Made by a program: the position numbers and the translations under genes. 64,000 bases of DNA from Claveliimonas bilis (GTDB lineage: Bacteria > Bacillota > Clostridia > Lachnospirales > Lachnospiraceae). Shown one piece after another: positions 8,717 to 18,070 of the stretch (within the stretch, counting starts at the first letter, position 1; every line of letters begins with the position of its first letter). The notes beneath the pieces were generated by a model. The model saw nothing but the letters and a program-made list of their open reading frames with translations, made no database searches and had not been told where the DNA came from. The stretch is from the NCBI RefSeq assembly GCF_020892095.1, contig NZ_AP024845.1, positions 1,860,001 through 1,924,000 on the forward strand. The letters are read 5' to 3'.

Positions 8717-9514
8717 TTATCTCCTATTCTTCATCTCGATCATATCTCCGAAAACCGGTGTAGGCATTCCGAAGCCTCCTGATACTTCCAGGATCTGACC
8801 TGTTGTGTAGGAAGACTCATCGCTTGCAAAATACAATACAGCCTGCGCAATGTTTTCCGGAGTTCCCATCCGTTTGATCGGCGTGTGCTTCAGGAAGAAA
8901 TCCTGGAAATCCTGGGTCAGGTTCTGCATAACGGCATCAGTTGCAGTCATGCCCGGGAGTACGGCATTGCAGCGGATGTTATCTCTGGCAGCCTGGGTGG
9001 CGATCAGTTTAGTGAGATAGTTGATGGCAGCTTTGCTGGTACCATAACCGATCTGTGAAATGTCCGGTACAGAACCGCCGATAGAAGAAATATTGATAAT
9101 GCTTCCGCCGCCATTTTTTGTCATATGTGAAATAGCAGCCTGGGAAGCAAGGAATACGCTTCCGATGTTTGCATTCAGGGTTCTTAGAAATTCATCATAT
9201 TCCGTGGATTTAATATCCAGATCTTTCCTTGGATCAGAAGTACCGAAGTTATTGACAAGGATATCGATTCGTCCTTCCTTTTCAACAGTCTCTTCGATCA
9301 TGCTTTTATAAGTCTCCTGCTTATAGGCATCATTATATACATAGGAAACAGAACATCCTTCTTTCGTCAGGCGGTCGATCATAGCCTGAGCACGTTCGGG
9401 ATTGCGGGCAGCCAGATAAACTTTGGCTCCTTCCTGTGCGAATGTTTCTGCAATAGCAGCTCCGATTCCTCTGGTAGATGCTGTTACAACAGCCACTTTG
9501 TCTTTTAGTCTCAT
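8717..9514 (-). CDS. hdhA: 7-alpha-hydroxysteroid dehydrogenase (SDR family)
   Basis: A classical short-chain dehydrogenase of 265 residues. The cofactor loop is VVTASTRGIG, and an Arg soon after the second strand (LAARNPERA) favours NADP(H). NNFGTSDPRKD replaces the usual NNAG. The catalytic Ser is in NISSIGGSVPD and the Tyr/Lys pair in IGYGTSKAA. From memory of the family, the N-terminus, the NNFG region, the PGMTATDAV segment and the tail GGFGMPTPVFGDM closely match the C. scindens bile-acid 7-alpha-HSDH, which interconverts cholate and 7-oxo-deoxycholate. Function by resemblance is likely but steroid specificity is inferred. AAGGAG precedes the ATG. Single-gene unit, divergent from add. 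Confidence 0.8.
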   Translation of the reverse strand: MRLKDKVAVVTASTRGIGAAIAETFAQEGAKVYLAARNPERAQAMIDRLTKEGCSVSYVYNDAYKQETYKSMIEETVEKEGRIDILVNNFGTSDPRKDLDIKSTEYDEFLRTLNANIGSVFLASQAAISHMTKNGGGSIINISSIGGSVPDISQIGYGTSKAAINYLTKLIATQAARDNIRCNAVLPGMTATDAVMQNLTQDFQDFFLKHTPIKRMGTPENIAQAVLYFASDESSYTTGQILEVSGGFGMPTPVFGDMIEMKNRR

Positions 9515-9601
9515 AAGTAATTCTCCTTTCCGGTGTTTTCTGTTATTTTATATTATAGTCCGGTAAAAAACGTATTAACAGTGATTTGGTCACATTTATA
9601 T

Positions 9602-9629
9602 TTGTTTCTTTCGGAAATTATGGTACAAT
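9602..9629 (+). promoter_or_regulatory. Probable add promoter
   Basis: TTGTTT (9602-9607), a 16-bp spacer, and TACAAT (9624-9629) preceded by TG (extended -10). Confidence 0.5.
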
Positions 9630-9688
9630 TTGCTTACACAAAATTGTATACAAAAAGTAGTTGACATGGTAGAAAGGCGGGGGAGGAT

Positions 9689-10663
9689 ATGGATTACGAA
9701 TTGCTGCGGAATTTGCCCAAGCTGGAGCTTCATTGTCATTTAGATGGCTCCTTGTCTTTAGAATTTTTAAAAGAAAGGCTAAGACAGGATATTTCTTTGT
9801 CGCAGATCCAGGCTGGATGGGAGTGTAAAAATCTGGCGGAATATTTGCAGAAATTTGATCTGCCACTTTTGGCGCTGCAGAATGAGGAAGGCTTAAAGGG
9901 AGCCGGCTATGACTTGATCCGTTCGGTGTCAAAGGAAAATGTGAAGTATATAGAGGTTCGGTTTGCCCCTTTGCTTTCTGTACACGAAAATCTGGGGACA
10001 AAACAGGTGATAGAGAGCGTTCTGCAGGGACTGGAGCAGGGGAAAAAAGAATTTCAAGTAGAGTACAATGTGATCGTCTGTGCCATGAGGCATCACAGCC
10101 TGGAGGATAATCTGCACATGATCCGGCATGCGAGAGAATTTCTTGGAGAAGGCGTGTGCGCCGCCGACCTGGCAGGAGATGAGGCAGCCTATCCGATGGA
10201 GGGATTCCTGGAACTCTTTGGGGAAGTGAAGAAAATGGATATGCCATTTACGATCCATGCCGGGGAATGCGGAAGTGCGAAGAATATCAAAGAGGCTGTA
10301 GAGGTGGGAGCTTCGAGGATCGGACACGGGATTGCTATGAGGGAAGATCCGGAAGCCCGCTGCCTTTGCAGGGAAAGACAGATTGGGATCGAAATGTGCC
10401 CGGTCAGCAATCTGCAGACGAAAGCGGTGCCGGACCGCCGGGAGTATCCCATGAATCTGTTTTTAGGAGAAGGGCTTTTGGTAACGGTGAATACAGATAA
10501 CCGGACCGTGAGCGGAACAACGGTTACGGATGAGCTAAAGTTTATTCAGAAAAATTATGGAATAAAAGACGAAGAAATTTTTAGGATGATGAGAAATGCA
10601 GTGGAAGTATCTTTTGCTGATGAAGCAGTGAAAAACCGTCTGCTTCGTCTATATGAAATATAA
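9689..10663 (+). CDS. add: Adenosine deaminase
   Basis: Converts adenosine to inosine for purine salvage in the cytoplasm. The 324-residue TIM-barrel hydrolase shows all metal and catalytic motifs: LHCHLDGS (zinc His-x-His), TIHAGECG (zinc His and proton-donor Glu), RIGHGI and VNTDNRTVSG (Asp pair). GGGGGAGG lies directly before the ATG. The next gene, 37 bp downstream, is purine nucleoside phosphorylase, which uses the inosine product, so the two form a salvage operon. Confidence 0.96.
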   Translation: MDYELLRNLPKLELHCHLDGSLSLEFLKERLRQDISLSQIQAGWECKNLAEYLQKFDLPLLALQNEEGLKGAGYDLIRSVSKENVKYIEVRFAPLLSVHENLGTKQVIESVLQGLEQGKKEFQVEYNVIVCAMRHHSLEDNLHMIRHAREFLGEGVCAADLAGDEAAYPMEGFLELFGEVKKMDMPFTIHAGECGSAKNIKEAVEVGASRIGHGIAMREDPEARCLCRERQIGIEMCPVSNLQTKAVPDRREYPMNLFLGEGLLVTVNTDNRTVSGTTVTDELKFIQKNYGIKDEEIFRMMRNAVEVSFADEAVKNRLLRLYEI

Positions 10664-10700
10664 GGTTATTGTCCAGTGATGGAAAAAGGAGGAAAGAAAT

Positions 10701-11516
10701 ATGCGTCCATATGAAAGATTGCTGAAATGCCGGGAGGAAATACGAAAAAGGACAGACTTCAGGCCCCAGGTGGGAATTGTGCTTGGATCCGGGCTTGGGG
10801 GATATGCCGATAATATGGAAATATCCTGTGAAATTCCATACCGTGAAATTCCGGGATTTCCTGTGTCCACTGTACAGGGTCACGACGGGAAGTTTTTGTT
10901 TGGCTACGTAAAAAACACTCCCGTTATTTTGATGAAAGGAAGAGTGCATTACTATGAGGGATATCCCATGGAAGATGTGGTGCTCCCGGTGCGTCTGATG
11001 GGACTTTTGGGAGCAGATACGGTTATCCTTACCAATGCGGCAGGTGGGATCAACAGGACGTTCCAGGCGGGGGATCTGATGCTGATCACGGATCATATTT
11101 CTATAGCGGTTCCGAATCCCCTCAGAGGAGAAAATATAGATGAGCTGGGAACTCGTTTTCCGGATATGAGCCATGTCTATGATCCAGGGCTTCAGGAGGC
11201 GGCGAAAGAAGCGGCGGCGCGCCAGGGTATTTCCCTTAGAGAAGGGATTTATGTGCAGTGCAGCGGTCCCAGTTATGAGACGCCGGCGGAAATAAGGATG
11301 CTGGGTGCGCTGGGTGCAGATGCGGTAGGCATGAGTACTGTCTGTGAGGCGATTGCCGCCCGTCATATGGGAATGAAAGTATGCGGGATTTCCTGTATTA
11401 CGAATATGGCCGCCGGAATTTTGGATCAGCCTCTGGATCACCGGGAGGTGCAAAAGAGCGCGGATCAGGCAAAAGAAAAATTTGAGAATCTGATTACCGG
11501 ACTGGTGGGAAAATAA
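10701..11516 (+). CDS. punA: Purine nucleoside phosphorylase (trimeric type)
   Basis: Cleaves inosine and guanosine with phosphate to give the base and ribose-1-phosphate. The 271-residue protein has the PNP-I motifs: VGIVLGSGLGG phosphate loop, GRVHYYEGY, LTNAAGGIN, GPSYETPAEIRM with the purine-site Glu region, and GMSTVCEAIAARH. AAGGAGG precedes the ATG. Its position after add matches a linear pathway, adenosine to inosine to hypoxanthine. Confidence 0.95.
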   Translation: MRPYERLLKCREEIRKRTDFRPQVGIVLGSGLGGYADNMEISCEIPYREIPGFPVSTVQGHDGKFLFGYVKNTPVILMKGRVHYYEGYPMEDVVLPVRLMGLLGADTVILTNAAGGINRTFQAGDLMLITDHISIAVPNPLRGENIDELGTRFPDMSHVYDPGLQEAAKEAAARQGISLREGIYVQCSGPSYETPAEIRMLGALGADAVGMSTVCEAIAARHMGMKVCGISCITNMAAGILDQPLDHREVQKSADQAKEKFENLITGLVGK

Positions 11517-11599
11517 CTGATTCATGAAAGAACCATTGACGAAAAAATGAGAACGAAGTAAGATAATCTGTGGTAAAAAAGTTGTATGGGGGGATTCTC

Positions 11600-12961
11600 T
11601 TGAAAAACAAAAGATATGAGATCGATATGTGCAATGGTTCGATCATGGATAAACTGATTTCCTTTTCTCTGCCGCTTATGCTGACCAGTATTCTCCAGCT
11701 TATGTTCAATGCAGTGGATATTATTGTCGTAGGGAGGTTTGACAGCAGTTCGGCTCTGGCGGCAGTAGGGTCTACAACATCTTTGATCCATATTTTTACC
11801 AATCTGTTTGTTGGGATTTCCCTGGGAGCCAATGTGCTGGCTGCCAGACATTATGCAGCAGGGCGGGACAAGGAAATGTCAGAGACAGTACATACGGCAA
11901 TTACATTTGCCCTGATTTCCGGAATTGTGATGGCCTTTGTCGGCATGTATGCCGCATATCCCGTGTTACAGCTGATGGGGACCCCGTCGGATGTGATCGG
12001 GCAGTCTGTGCGCTATATGAGGATCTACTTTATGGGGATGCCTTTTTTCATGCTTTACAATTATGGATCTGCAATTCTGCGTGCAGTGGGTGATACAAAA
12101 CGACCACTGCTCTTTCTGAGCCTGGCCGGGATGGCAAATGTGGCGCTGGATCTTTTGCTGGTTATTGTCATACCGCTCGGAGTGGCCGGCGTGGCTGTCG
12201 GTACAGTGGCATCACAGTGTGTTTCTTCTATTCTTGTGGTGCGCTGTTTGTGTAAAACAGAAGGCAGTTATCAGCTTAAGTTTTCACAGCTTAAAATCAA
12301 AACGGTTCATCTGAAACAGATTTTTCAGGTGGGGATTCCGGCAGGAATCCAGAGTGTGGTGATCAATTTTTCCAATGCACTTCTGCAGTCGTCAGTTAAT
12401 TCTTTTGGCTCCATAGCCATGGCCGGATATGCGGCGGCCAACAATATCCTTGGATTTTTATATGTGGCTATCAATGCAGTAACACAGGCATGCATGAGCT
12501 TTACAAGCCAGAATTACAGTGTGGGGAAGCACAAACGTATGGACAGAGTACTGATGAACTGTATGATATTATCAGTAGGGACAGGAGCTGTTCTGGGAGT
12601 TGGGAGCTATGTGTTCGGAGGAACGATCCTGCAGATATATACGACGGAGGAAGACGTAATACGCTGTGGGCTGGAAATCCTGTCTATTACGACAGTTCCT
12701 TATTTCCTGTGCGGCATTATGGATCTGATACCGGGCGCACTGCGGGGAATGGGACATTCGGCAGTTCCCATGGTCCTGTCGGTGATAGGAACAGTAGGAA
12801 CAAGGATTGTCTGGATTTACGCGTTGTTTCCGAATCACAGGTCGCTTTATTTTCTGTTCATTTCTTATCCGGCTTCCTGGATCATTACGATCCTTATGCA
12901 GGCGGTATGTTTCTATTTCGTGCGGAAGAAATGTATATGGCATATACTGCAGGCAACATAA
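11600..12961 (+). CDS. MATE family efflux transporter
   Basis: A 453-residue membrane exporter with about 12 transmembrane helices; SLPLMLTSILQLMFNAVD and the second-half repeat QVGIPAGIQSVVINF are MATE landmarks. I take the TTG at 11600 as start: GGGGGG lies 6 bases upstream, and the N-terminus MKNKRYEIDMCNGSIMDKL is the usual form for this Lachnospiraceae subgroup. An in-frame GTG at 11570 has no ribosome binding site. Substrate unknown. It lies 83 bp after punA and directly before the left repeat of the defence island. I predict that in island-free relatives it is followed at once by the Tet-like gene now at 25421. Confidence 0.88.
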   Translation: MKNKRYEIDMCNGSIMDKLISFSLPLMLTSILQLMFNAVDIIVVGRFDSSSALAAVGSTTSLIHIFTNLFVGISLGANVLAARHYAAGRDKEMSETVHTAITFALISGIVMAFVGMYAAYPVLQLMGTPSDVIGQSVRYMRIYFMGMPFFMLYNYGSAILRAVGDTKRPLLFLSLAGMANVALDLLLVIVIPLGVAGVAVGTVASQCVSSILVVRCLCKTEGSYQLKFSQLKIKTVHLKQIFQVGIPAGIQSVVINFSNALLQSSVNSFGSIAMAGYAAANNILGFLYVAINAVTQACMSFTSQNYSVGKHKRMDRVLMNCMILSVGTGAVLGVGSYVFGGTILQIYTTEEDVIRCGLEILSITTVPYFLCGIMDLIPGALRGMGHSAVPMVLSVIGTVGTRIVWIYALFPNHRSLYFLFISYPASWIITILMQAVCFYFVRKKCIWHILQAT

Positions 12962-12980
12962 AGTTTGCCCCTCAAAGAAC

Positions 12981-13156
12981 ACAGGACAGACAATGCTTTA
13001 TCGACTTATCCCCCTTTTTGTGCTATGATAATACAGTCATTATTACAGCGCAAAAAGGGGTTTTTTCATGGAAAATACATCCAAAAATAGAGAGAAAAAC
13101 GCATCCCAAAAACAGGCGGAGCACATCTGTGTCGGTATTCTGGCTCATGTAGATGC
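12981..13156. repeat. Left 176-bp direct repeat of the defence island
   Basis: Matches 25334-25509 with six mismatches (13103, 13104, 13107, 13108, 13114, 13145) and no gaps. The first 122 bases are identical. The repeat carries a promoter (-10 TATGAT at 13024) and the first 30 codons of the Tet-like gene, ending just before the P-loop codons. Confidence 0.97.
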
Positions 13157-13172
13157 AAACAGAGAGTTCTAA
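13068..13172 (+). pseudogene. 5' fragment of the TetM/EF-G-like gene
   Basis: Thirty codons equivalent to the start of the gene at 25421, through HVDA, then four foreign codons (NREF) and a stop. The P-loop GKTT and all later domains are missing, so the product cannot be a GTPase. It marks the left junction of the inserted island. Three of the mismatches with the intact copy change residues (P to S, G to Q, R to Q), so the fragment has diverged or came from another allele. Confidence 0.9.
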
Positions 13173-13213
13173 CAGAAAGATGGACGACTTATTATTGATA
13201 ATAGTTATGTGGT

Positions 13214-13239
13214 GGATGTTAGATTAATCTCTAACATCC
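13214..13239. other. 10-bp perfect hairpin upstream of hsdR
   Basis: GGATGTTAGA (13214-13223) pairs with TCTAACATCC (13230-13239) across a 6-base loop. No T-run follows. It could be an operator for hsd control or part of the island's left end. The rest of 13173-13341 is AT-rich and shows no gene. Confidence 0.5.
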
Positions 13240-13341
13240 TCAATTATATATATATCAAAGATATTAAGTGTGATAAAATAATAAAAATTGAACAAATATA
13301 AAATAGAGTACTAGTATTGGAATGATTGAGGAGAAGATAAA

Positions 13342-16300
13342 ATGCCGGTATTTAACGAAGATACGAGAGTAAAAATTCCTGCCACAATTCAATATTTAAG
13401 ATTAGGTTATCATTATCAGTCTTTAAAAGAGGATGATATTGATATTGATTTTAACACAAAAATTTTCGTAAACAGATTTAAGCCTGCTTTGGAGAAGATT
13501 AATGGCAGAAAATTTACTTATGATGAGATTAAGGAGATTCTTGTAAATATTCACAATCTGATTAAAAATAATGATTTGGGTAAGGAATTTTATAAATGGA
13601 TTATCGACCCATTGGACAGAGTGAAACTTATCGATTTTTCAAATGTAGATAATAACGATTTTGCTGTTGTGGATGAGTTGCCTTTCAGTGTAGTTGAGGG
13701 AACCGAAGAAGGTTCATTTAGGCCAGATATTACTGTGTTAATCAACGGAATGCCATTGGCTTTTCTAGAAGTAAAGAAACCGAATAATGAAGGTGGTATA
13801 CAGGCTGAGTTTGACAGAATGATTAATAAACGCCTGAAGAATCCAGATTACAAGAAGTTTTTTAATTTGATTCAGCTGGTCTCTTTTTCCAATAATATGG
13901 AATATGAGGAAGATGACGACGCAGAGGATGTTAAGGCTGGGTCATTTTATACAACACCAAACGGAAATAATACAAACTTTTCATTTTTTAGAGAAGATGA
14001 CGAGCTGTATCATACAAATTACCAATATCAAGAAGTGACAGATGATACTGTTAAATTTGTGATGAAAGATTGTAGCTACAATCCTGCTGAAACAGATACG
14101 GTAGAATTTCAAGAAAATCTGAAGCTAATGACTCCGTGTAACAGATTTATTACCTCTGTATTTGATAAAGAACGATTTCTGTACTTTGTGCAATATGGAA
14201 TTATGTACATAAATGAAAAAGTTCCGCAAAAACATATTATGCGGTATCCGCAGTTCTTTGCTACAAGAAAAATAATAGAACGGCTGGAATCCGGCGGAAA
14301 AGGCGGGATTATTTGGCATACACAGGGATCCGGAAAAACTGCGCTTGCAGCGTTTTCTAACCGTGTGGTTCGTGATTACTATGCAGAAAAGAAGGTGAGT
14401 ACAAGATTTTTCTTTGTGGTCGACCGTTTGGATCTGTTGACGCAGGCAAGTGTAGAATTTACAAACAGAGGATTAAAGGTAGTAAACTGCGAGGACAAGG
14501 CAGGATTTACAAAGGAATTGAACAAATCCCTATCTACAAATGTAGGAACAAAATCCATAGGAGAAATCTGCGTCGTAAACATTCAGAAATTTGAAGGGAA
14601 GATGCCGGAAGCCAAGAATGAATATAAGGCGAAAGTCCAGAGAGTTTTCTTTATCGATGAAGCGCACAGAAGCTATTCGACTACAGGAGAATTCTTTAAG
14701 AATCTAATGACGTGTGATTTGGAGGGTGTGTATATTGCTCTTACAGGCACGCCATTGTTGTCAAAAAAAGAACGGTCTAATTTGAAATTCGGAGACTATA
14801 TCCATAAATACTTTTATGATAAGTCTATTGCCGATGGCTACACACTTAGAATTAAAAAAGAAAATATAGATACTGTTGCAAAATCAGAAATTAAAAAGAA
14901 TCTAGAAATAGAAGATAACGGACTAGAAGACAAAGACGTATATGAATCGGATGCGTATGTGGATGCTCTCGGGAGATTCATCGAAAAAGATTTTGTGAAT
15001 TTTCGCCTTCAGAATTCAGACCCGACTATTGGCGGAATGATCGTCTGCCGGACCAATCCTCAGGCAAAAAAAGTACACGAATGGTTTCAAGCAAATTCAA
15101 AACTTGTTACGGGACTTGTTATTACTGATACGAACGATCCGAAGCAGAAACAGATCAATAAGAATAATCAGCTTGATTTCAGAGAGACATTTACTCCGGA
15201 TATGTTGATTGTAAATCTGATGCTGACGACAGGATATGATGTAAAGCGTCTCAAGAAAATGTATCTTTTGAGAGGTCCTCATGCCCAGTCGCTTCTTCAG
15301 ACAATCTCCAGAGTAAACAGACCTTATAAATCACAAAATGGGAAAGTGTATAAATATGGGTATATCGTAGACTTTGTGGATATTGAGCAGGAATATGATA
15401 AGACGATAGAAGCGTACATTAAAGAACTAGAAGCGGACCTGAATGATAATGGAGAAAATGAAGGCTCCTTAAACGGACTTGTTATAGACAAAGAAGATAT
15501 CAACAGAAAATATCATAAGTATATGAATGATCTGGAAGATATTATTTCAACGGATAATCTGGAAAGATTTTCTAAACAGCTTACTTATTATAACAAAGAA
15601 ACGCTGCTCAAAATAAGACGCCTTTTAAATGGTATTAAAGAGTGCCATACAGAATTTATTCTTTCCAGAGCTATGGATTATGCCACGAATATTGATTCGC
15701 AGAAGGTCAAGAAACTTTTGAAAGCAACACAGGAGAGAATCGATTTTATAAATCTGTCCACAAACACGGTTAGTATGATGGACGTGATTTCTAATGACGA
15801 AGTTGTAGAAATCTTATATGAGTTTATTAAAGTTAAAGTTATTATCATGGACTTGGGGCAGATAACGCAGGATAATCCGAAATTTAAGCGCTTTTCAGAT
15901 GTGGTCAGAAGTATACAGAACGAGATTAAGAAGAACAAAAATAAAGGCGATATCAAGATACGGAAACTTGATGAGCTGCTGCAGAAGATTTTTAATGATC
16001 TTTCCATATCAGATCTGAATGATTTGGATTCCATCACAGATGAGCTGCTGGAGGCATTGGAGCGGGCAAGAAATATCAATTATGAAAATGAACGATTGTC
16101 AAAAATTTATGGTGGAAATTATGCATTTGTAAAAACATATCAGGATGCTATAGAGACATATCCTGCTGATAAGTCGGAAATTGAAAGGACATTGGTTCTC
16201 GTATACAATGCCATAGAAGATGTGATTGATAAAGAAGTCATTATTGTACAGGGACGAAAGAATTTCGCTGATTCTGTGAAAACAAAAGTGACTAAGACTC

Positions 16301-16389
16301 TGCTTAAAGAAAAATTATATGGCAAGATAAAAGGATTTTATACACAACTGTTGAATGACTTATATACAAATATTCAACTGTTTAAATGA
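13342..16389 (+). CDS. hsdR: Type I restriction enzyme, R subunit
   Basis: The motor and nuclease subunit (1,015 residues) of a type I restriction-modification complex, which translocates and cuts unmodified foreign DNA. The N-terminal PD-(D/E)xK nuclease reads FRPDITVLINGMPLAFLEVK (Asp...Glu-x-Lys). The SF2 helicase follows: Walker A IIWHTQGSGKTALA near residue 330, DEAH box in VFFIDEAHRS, motif III ALTGTPLL, and QTISRVNRPYK as motif VI. The C-terminal third is the helical HsdM-contact region. GAGGAG precedes the ATG. First gene of hsdR-hsdM-hsdS. GC content is visibly lower than in the flanking genes, consistent with transfer. Confidence 0.96.
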   Translation: MPVFNEDTRVKIPATIQYLRLGYHYQSLKEDDIDIDFNTKIFVNRFKPALEKINGRKFTYDEIKEILVNIHNLIKNNDLGKEFYKWIIDPLDRVKLIDFSNVDNNDFAVVDELPFSVVEGTEEGSFRPDITVLINGMPLAFLEVKKPNNEGGIQAEFDRMINKRLKNPDYKKFFNLIQLVSFSNNMEYEEDDDAEDVKAGSFYTTPNGNNTNFSFFREDDELYHTNYQYQEVTDDTVKFVMKDCSYNPAETDTVEFQENLKLMTPCNRFITSVFDKERFLYFVQYGIMYINEKVPQKHIMRYPQFFATRKIIERLESGGKGGIIWHTQGSGKTALAAFSNRVVRDYYAEKKVSTRFFFVVDRLDLLTQASVEFTNRGLKVVNCEDKAGFTKELNKSLSTNVGTKSIGEICVVNIQKFEGKMPEAKNEYKAKVQRVFFIDEAHRSYSTTGEFFKNLMTCDLEGVYIALTGTPLLSKKERSNLKFGDYIHKYFYDKSIADGYTLRIKKENIDTVAKSEIKKNLEIEDNGLEDKDVYESDAYVDALGRFIEKDFVNFRLQNSDPTIGGMIVCRTNPQAKKVHEWFQANSKLVTGLVITDTNDPKQKQINKNNQLDFRETFTPDMLIVNLMLTTGYDVKRLKKMYLLRGPHAQSLLQTISRVNRPYKSQNGKVYKYGYIVDFVDIEQEYDKTIEAYIKELEADLNDNGENEGSLNGLVIDKEDINRKYHKYMNDLEDIISTDNLERFSKQLTYYNKETLLKIRRLLNGIKECHTEFILSRAMDYATNIDSQKVKKLLKATQERIDFINLSTNTVSMMDVISNDEVVEILYEFIKVKVIIMDLGQITQDNPKFKRFSDVVRSIQNEIKKNKNKGDIKIRKLDELLQKIFNDLSISDLNDLDSITDELLEALERARNINYENERLSKIYGGNYAFVKTYQDAIETYPADKSEIERTLVLVYNAIEDVIDKEVIIVQGRKNFADSVKTKVTKTLLKEKLYGKIKGFYTQLLNDLYTNIQLFK

Positions 16390-16405
16390 CAAAGGAGACG
16401 AAATA

Positions 16406-18070
16406 ATGCCGGATATATTTACGTTGGAAACAAAGATAAAACAGATGATTGATGAATTGAAAGGACTCTGCCAGACGAATGGTCTCTCTAATCAGGCAAG
16501 TGAAGAGGTAGTTATTACATCTGTGTTTCTTTATAAATTCTTGAACGATAAATTCATGGCAAATCTGAAAGATTTTGCTAATGAAATAGGGCTTAGTAGT
16601 GAAGAAGTCCTTAATGATAAGGAAGATGAGTTATCAGGTTTTTATGATTCCTATCCCCGGGATGTGGCGTTTAGGTATGAAGATACAATTGAGTGTTTAA
16701 TTAATGAGGTAGGGAATGATGATTTTTATCGCCTTTTTGATGATGCTTTGGAACGCATATCTAATTATCCACGGAACGAAGAGTTTAGTATTGATACAGC
16801 GGATGGCGGAAGAAAGCCATTGTTTACAAGGATTACAGAAAATGTAGAGGTATCCAAGCGGAATAATTTTGCTAAGAATATATTTGGGATTATAAGTCAG
16901 GACAAGTTTGATTTTGGCGAAGCCTTTAAGAATAATTTTGATTTTTACAGTGCAATCTTTGAATATCTGATCAAAGACTATAATGTTGCCAGCGGGGTCT
17001 ATGCAGAATATTTTACTCCACAGGCGATTTCCAGTATCATTGCGAAAATACTGGTGAATATGACTCCGGTAGAGGATAAGATTTATGAAATATATGATCC
17101 GTCAGCAGGATCGGGCTCTTTAGTTCTTCATCTTGCAAATGAATTGGGAGAGGGGGTTTTTGGCGACAGGGCGCAGGTATATACGCAGGATATCTCAGGA
17201 AAGTCTTCACGTTTCCTTAGGATCAATATGCTGCTGAACGGACTGACAAATTCTTTGGACAATATTATTGAAGGCGATACATTGGACGCTCCGGCGCATT
17301 ATAATATCCCTCATGATCCAGGATCTGGAGTAAAGAAATTTGATTATATTACTTCTAATCCACCGTTTAAAATGGATTTTTCTGCTACACGGGATATGAT
17401 AGAACAGAAGTGGTCGGATACTGACAGATTTTTCGCAGGTGTGCCGAAAATTCCAAATAAAAAGAAAGAGTCAATGGCAATCTATCTCTGTTTTATCCAG
17501 CATATTCTCTGGAGTTTAAAAGATGACGGGAAGGCAGCGATTGTAGTTCCAACTGGATTTATTACGGCACAGTCAGGAATTGAAAAGAAAGTGCGCCAGA
17601 AGATAGTAGACGAGCATTGGCTGAAAGGCGTGATTTCGATGCCATCCAATATTTTTGCAAATACAGGAACGAATGTCTCGGTGCTTTTTATAGATAAGTC
17701 TAATCAAGACGGAAAGATTATGCTTGTGGATGCTTCTAAGCTTGGTGAAAAAAGAAAAGAGGGAAAGAACCAAAGAACAGTTTTAAGTGAAAAGGAAGTT
17801 GAAAAAATAGAGAATACCTTTATTAATCAGGAAGTTGTAGAAGATTTCAGTGTGCAGGTGTCTTATGAAGAGATTCAGGAGAGGAATTATTCCTTATCGG
17901 CAGGGCAGTATTTTGAAGTCAAGATCGAGTATGTGGAGCTGAGTCCGGAAGAATTTAATCAGAGGATGGCGGCGTATTCTTTCCGGCTGGAGAAGTATTT
18001 TGCAGAGGGGAAAAGGCTGGAAGAAGAAATCGAGGAACGGCTAGGAGAGCTAAAATATGATAGAACTTAA
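16406..18070 (+). CDS. hsdM: Type I restriction-modification N6-adenine methyltransferase, M subunit
   Basis: The 554-residue methylase subunit, which protects host sites by methylating adenine with SAM. The N-terminal helical HsdM domain is followed by the SAM-binding motif DPSAGSGSLVLHL and the catalytic motif TSNPPFKMDF (NPPF). The start is the ATG at 16406 with AAAGGAG 8 bases before it; an in-frame upstream Met at 16355 lies inside the end of hsdR and has no such site. It overlaps hsdS by 14 bp, indicating translational coupling. Confidence 0.96.
   Translation: MPDIFTLETKIKQMIDELKGLCQTNGLSNQASEEVVITSVFLYKFLNDKFMANLKDFANEIGLSSEEVLNDKEDELSGFYDSYPRDVAFRYEDTIECLINEVGNDDFYRLFDDALERISNYPRNEEFSIDTADGGRKPLFTRITENVEVSKRNNFAKNIFGIISQDKFDFGEAFKNNFDFYSAIFEYLIKDYNVASGVYAEYFTPQAISSIIAKILVNMTPVEDKIYEIYDPSAGSGSLVLHLANELGEGVFGDRAQVYTQDISGKSSRFLRINMLLNGLTNSLDNIIEGDTLDAPAHYNIPHDPGSGVKKFDYITSNPPFKMDFSATRDMIEQKWSDTDRFFAGVPKIPNKKKESMAIYLCFIQHILWSLKDDGKAAIVVPTGFITAQSGIEKKVRQKIVDEHWLKGVISMPSNIFANTGTNVSVLFIDKSNQDGKIMLVDASKLGEKRKEGKNQRTVLSEKEVEKIENTFINQEVVEDFSVQVSYEEIQERNYSLSAGQYFEVKIEYVELSPEEFNQRMAAYSFRLEKYFAEGKRLEEEIEERLGELKYDRT

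Noticed and set aside
9618-10247. A 209-codon open frame antisense to add
   Set aside because: It mirrors a strongly conserved adenosine deaminase; composition is proline/serine rich as expected for a shadow frame and there is no ribosome binding site.
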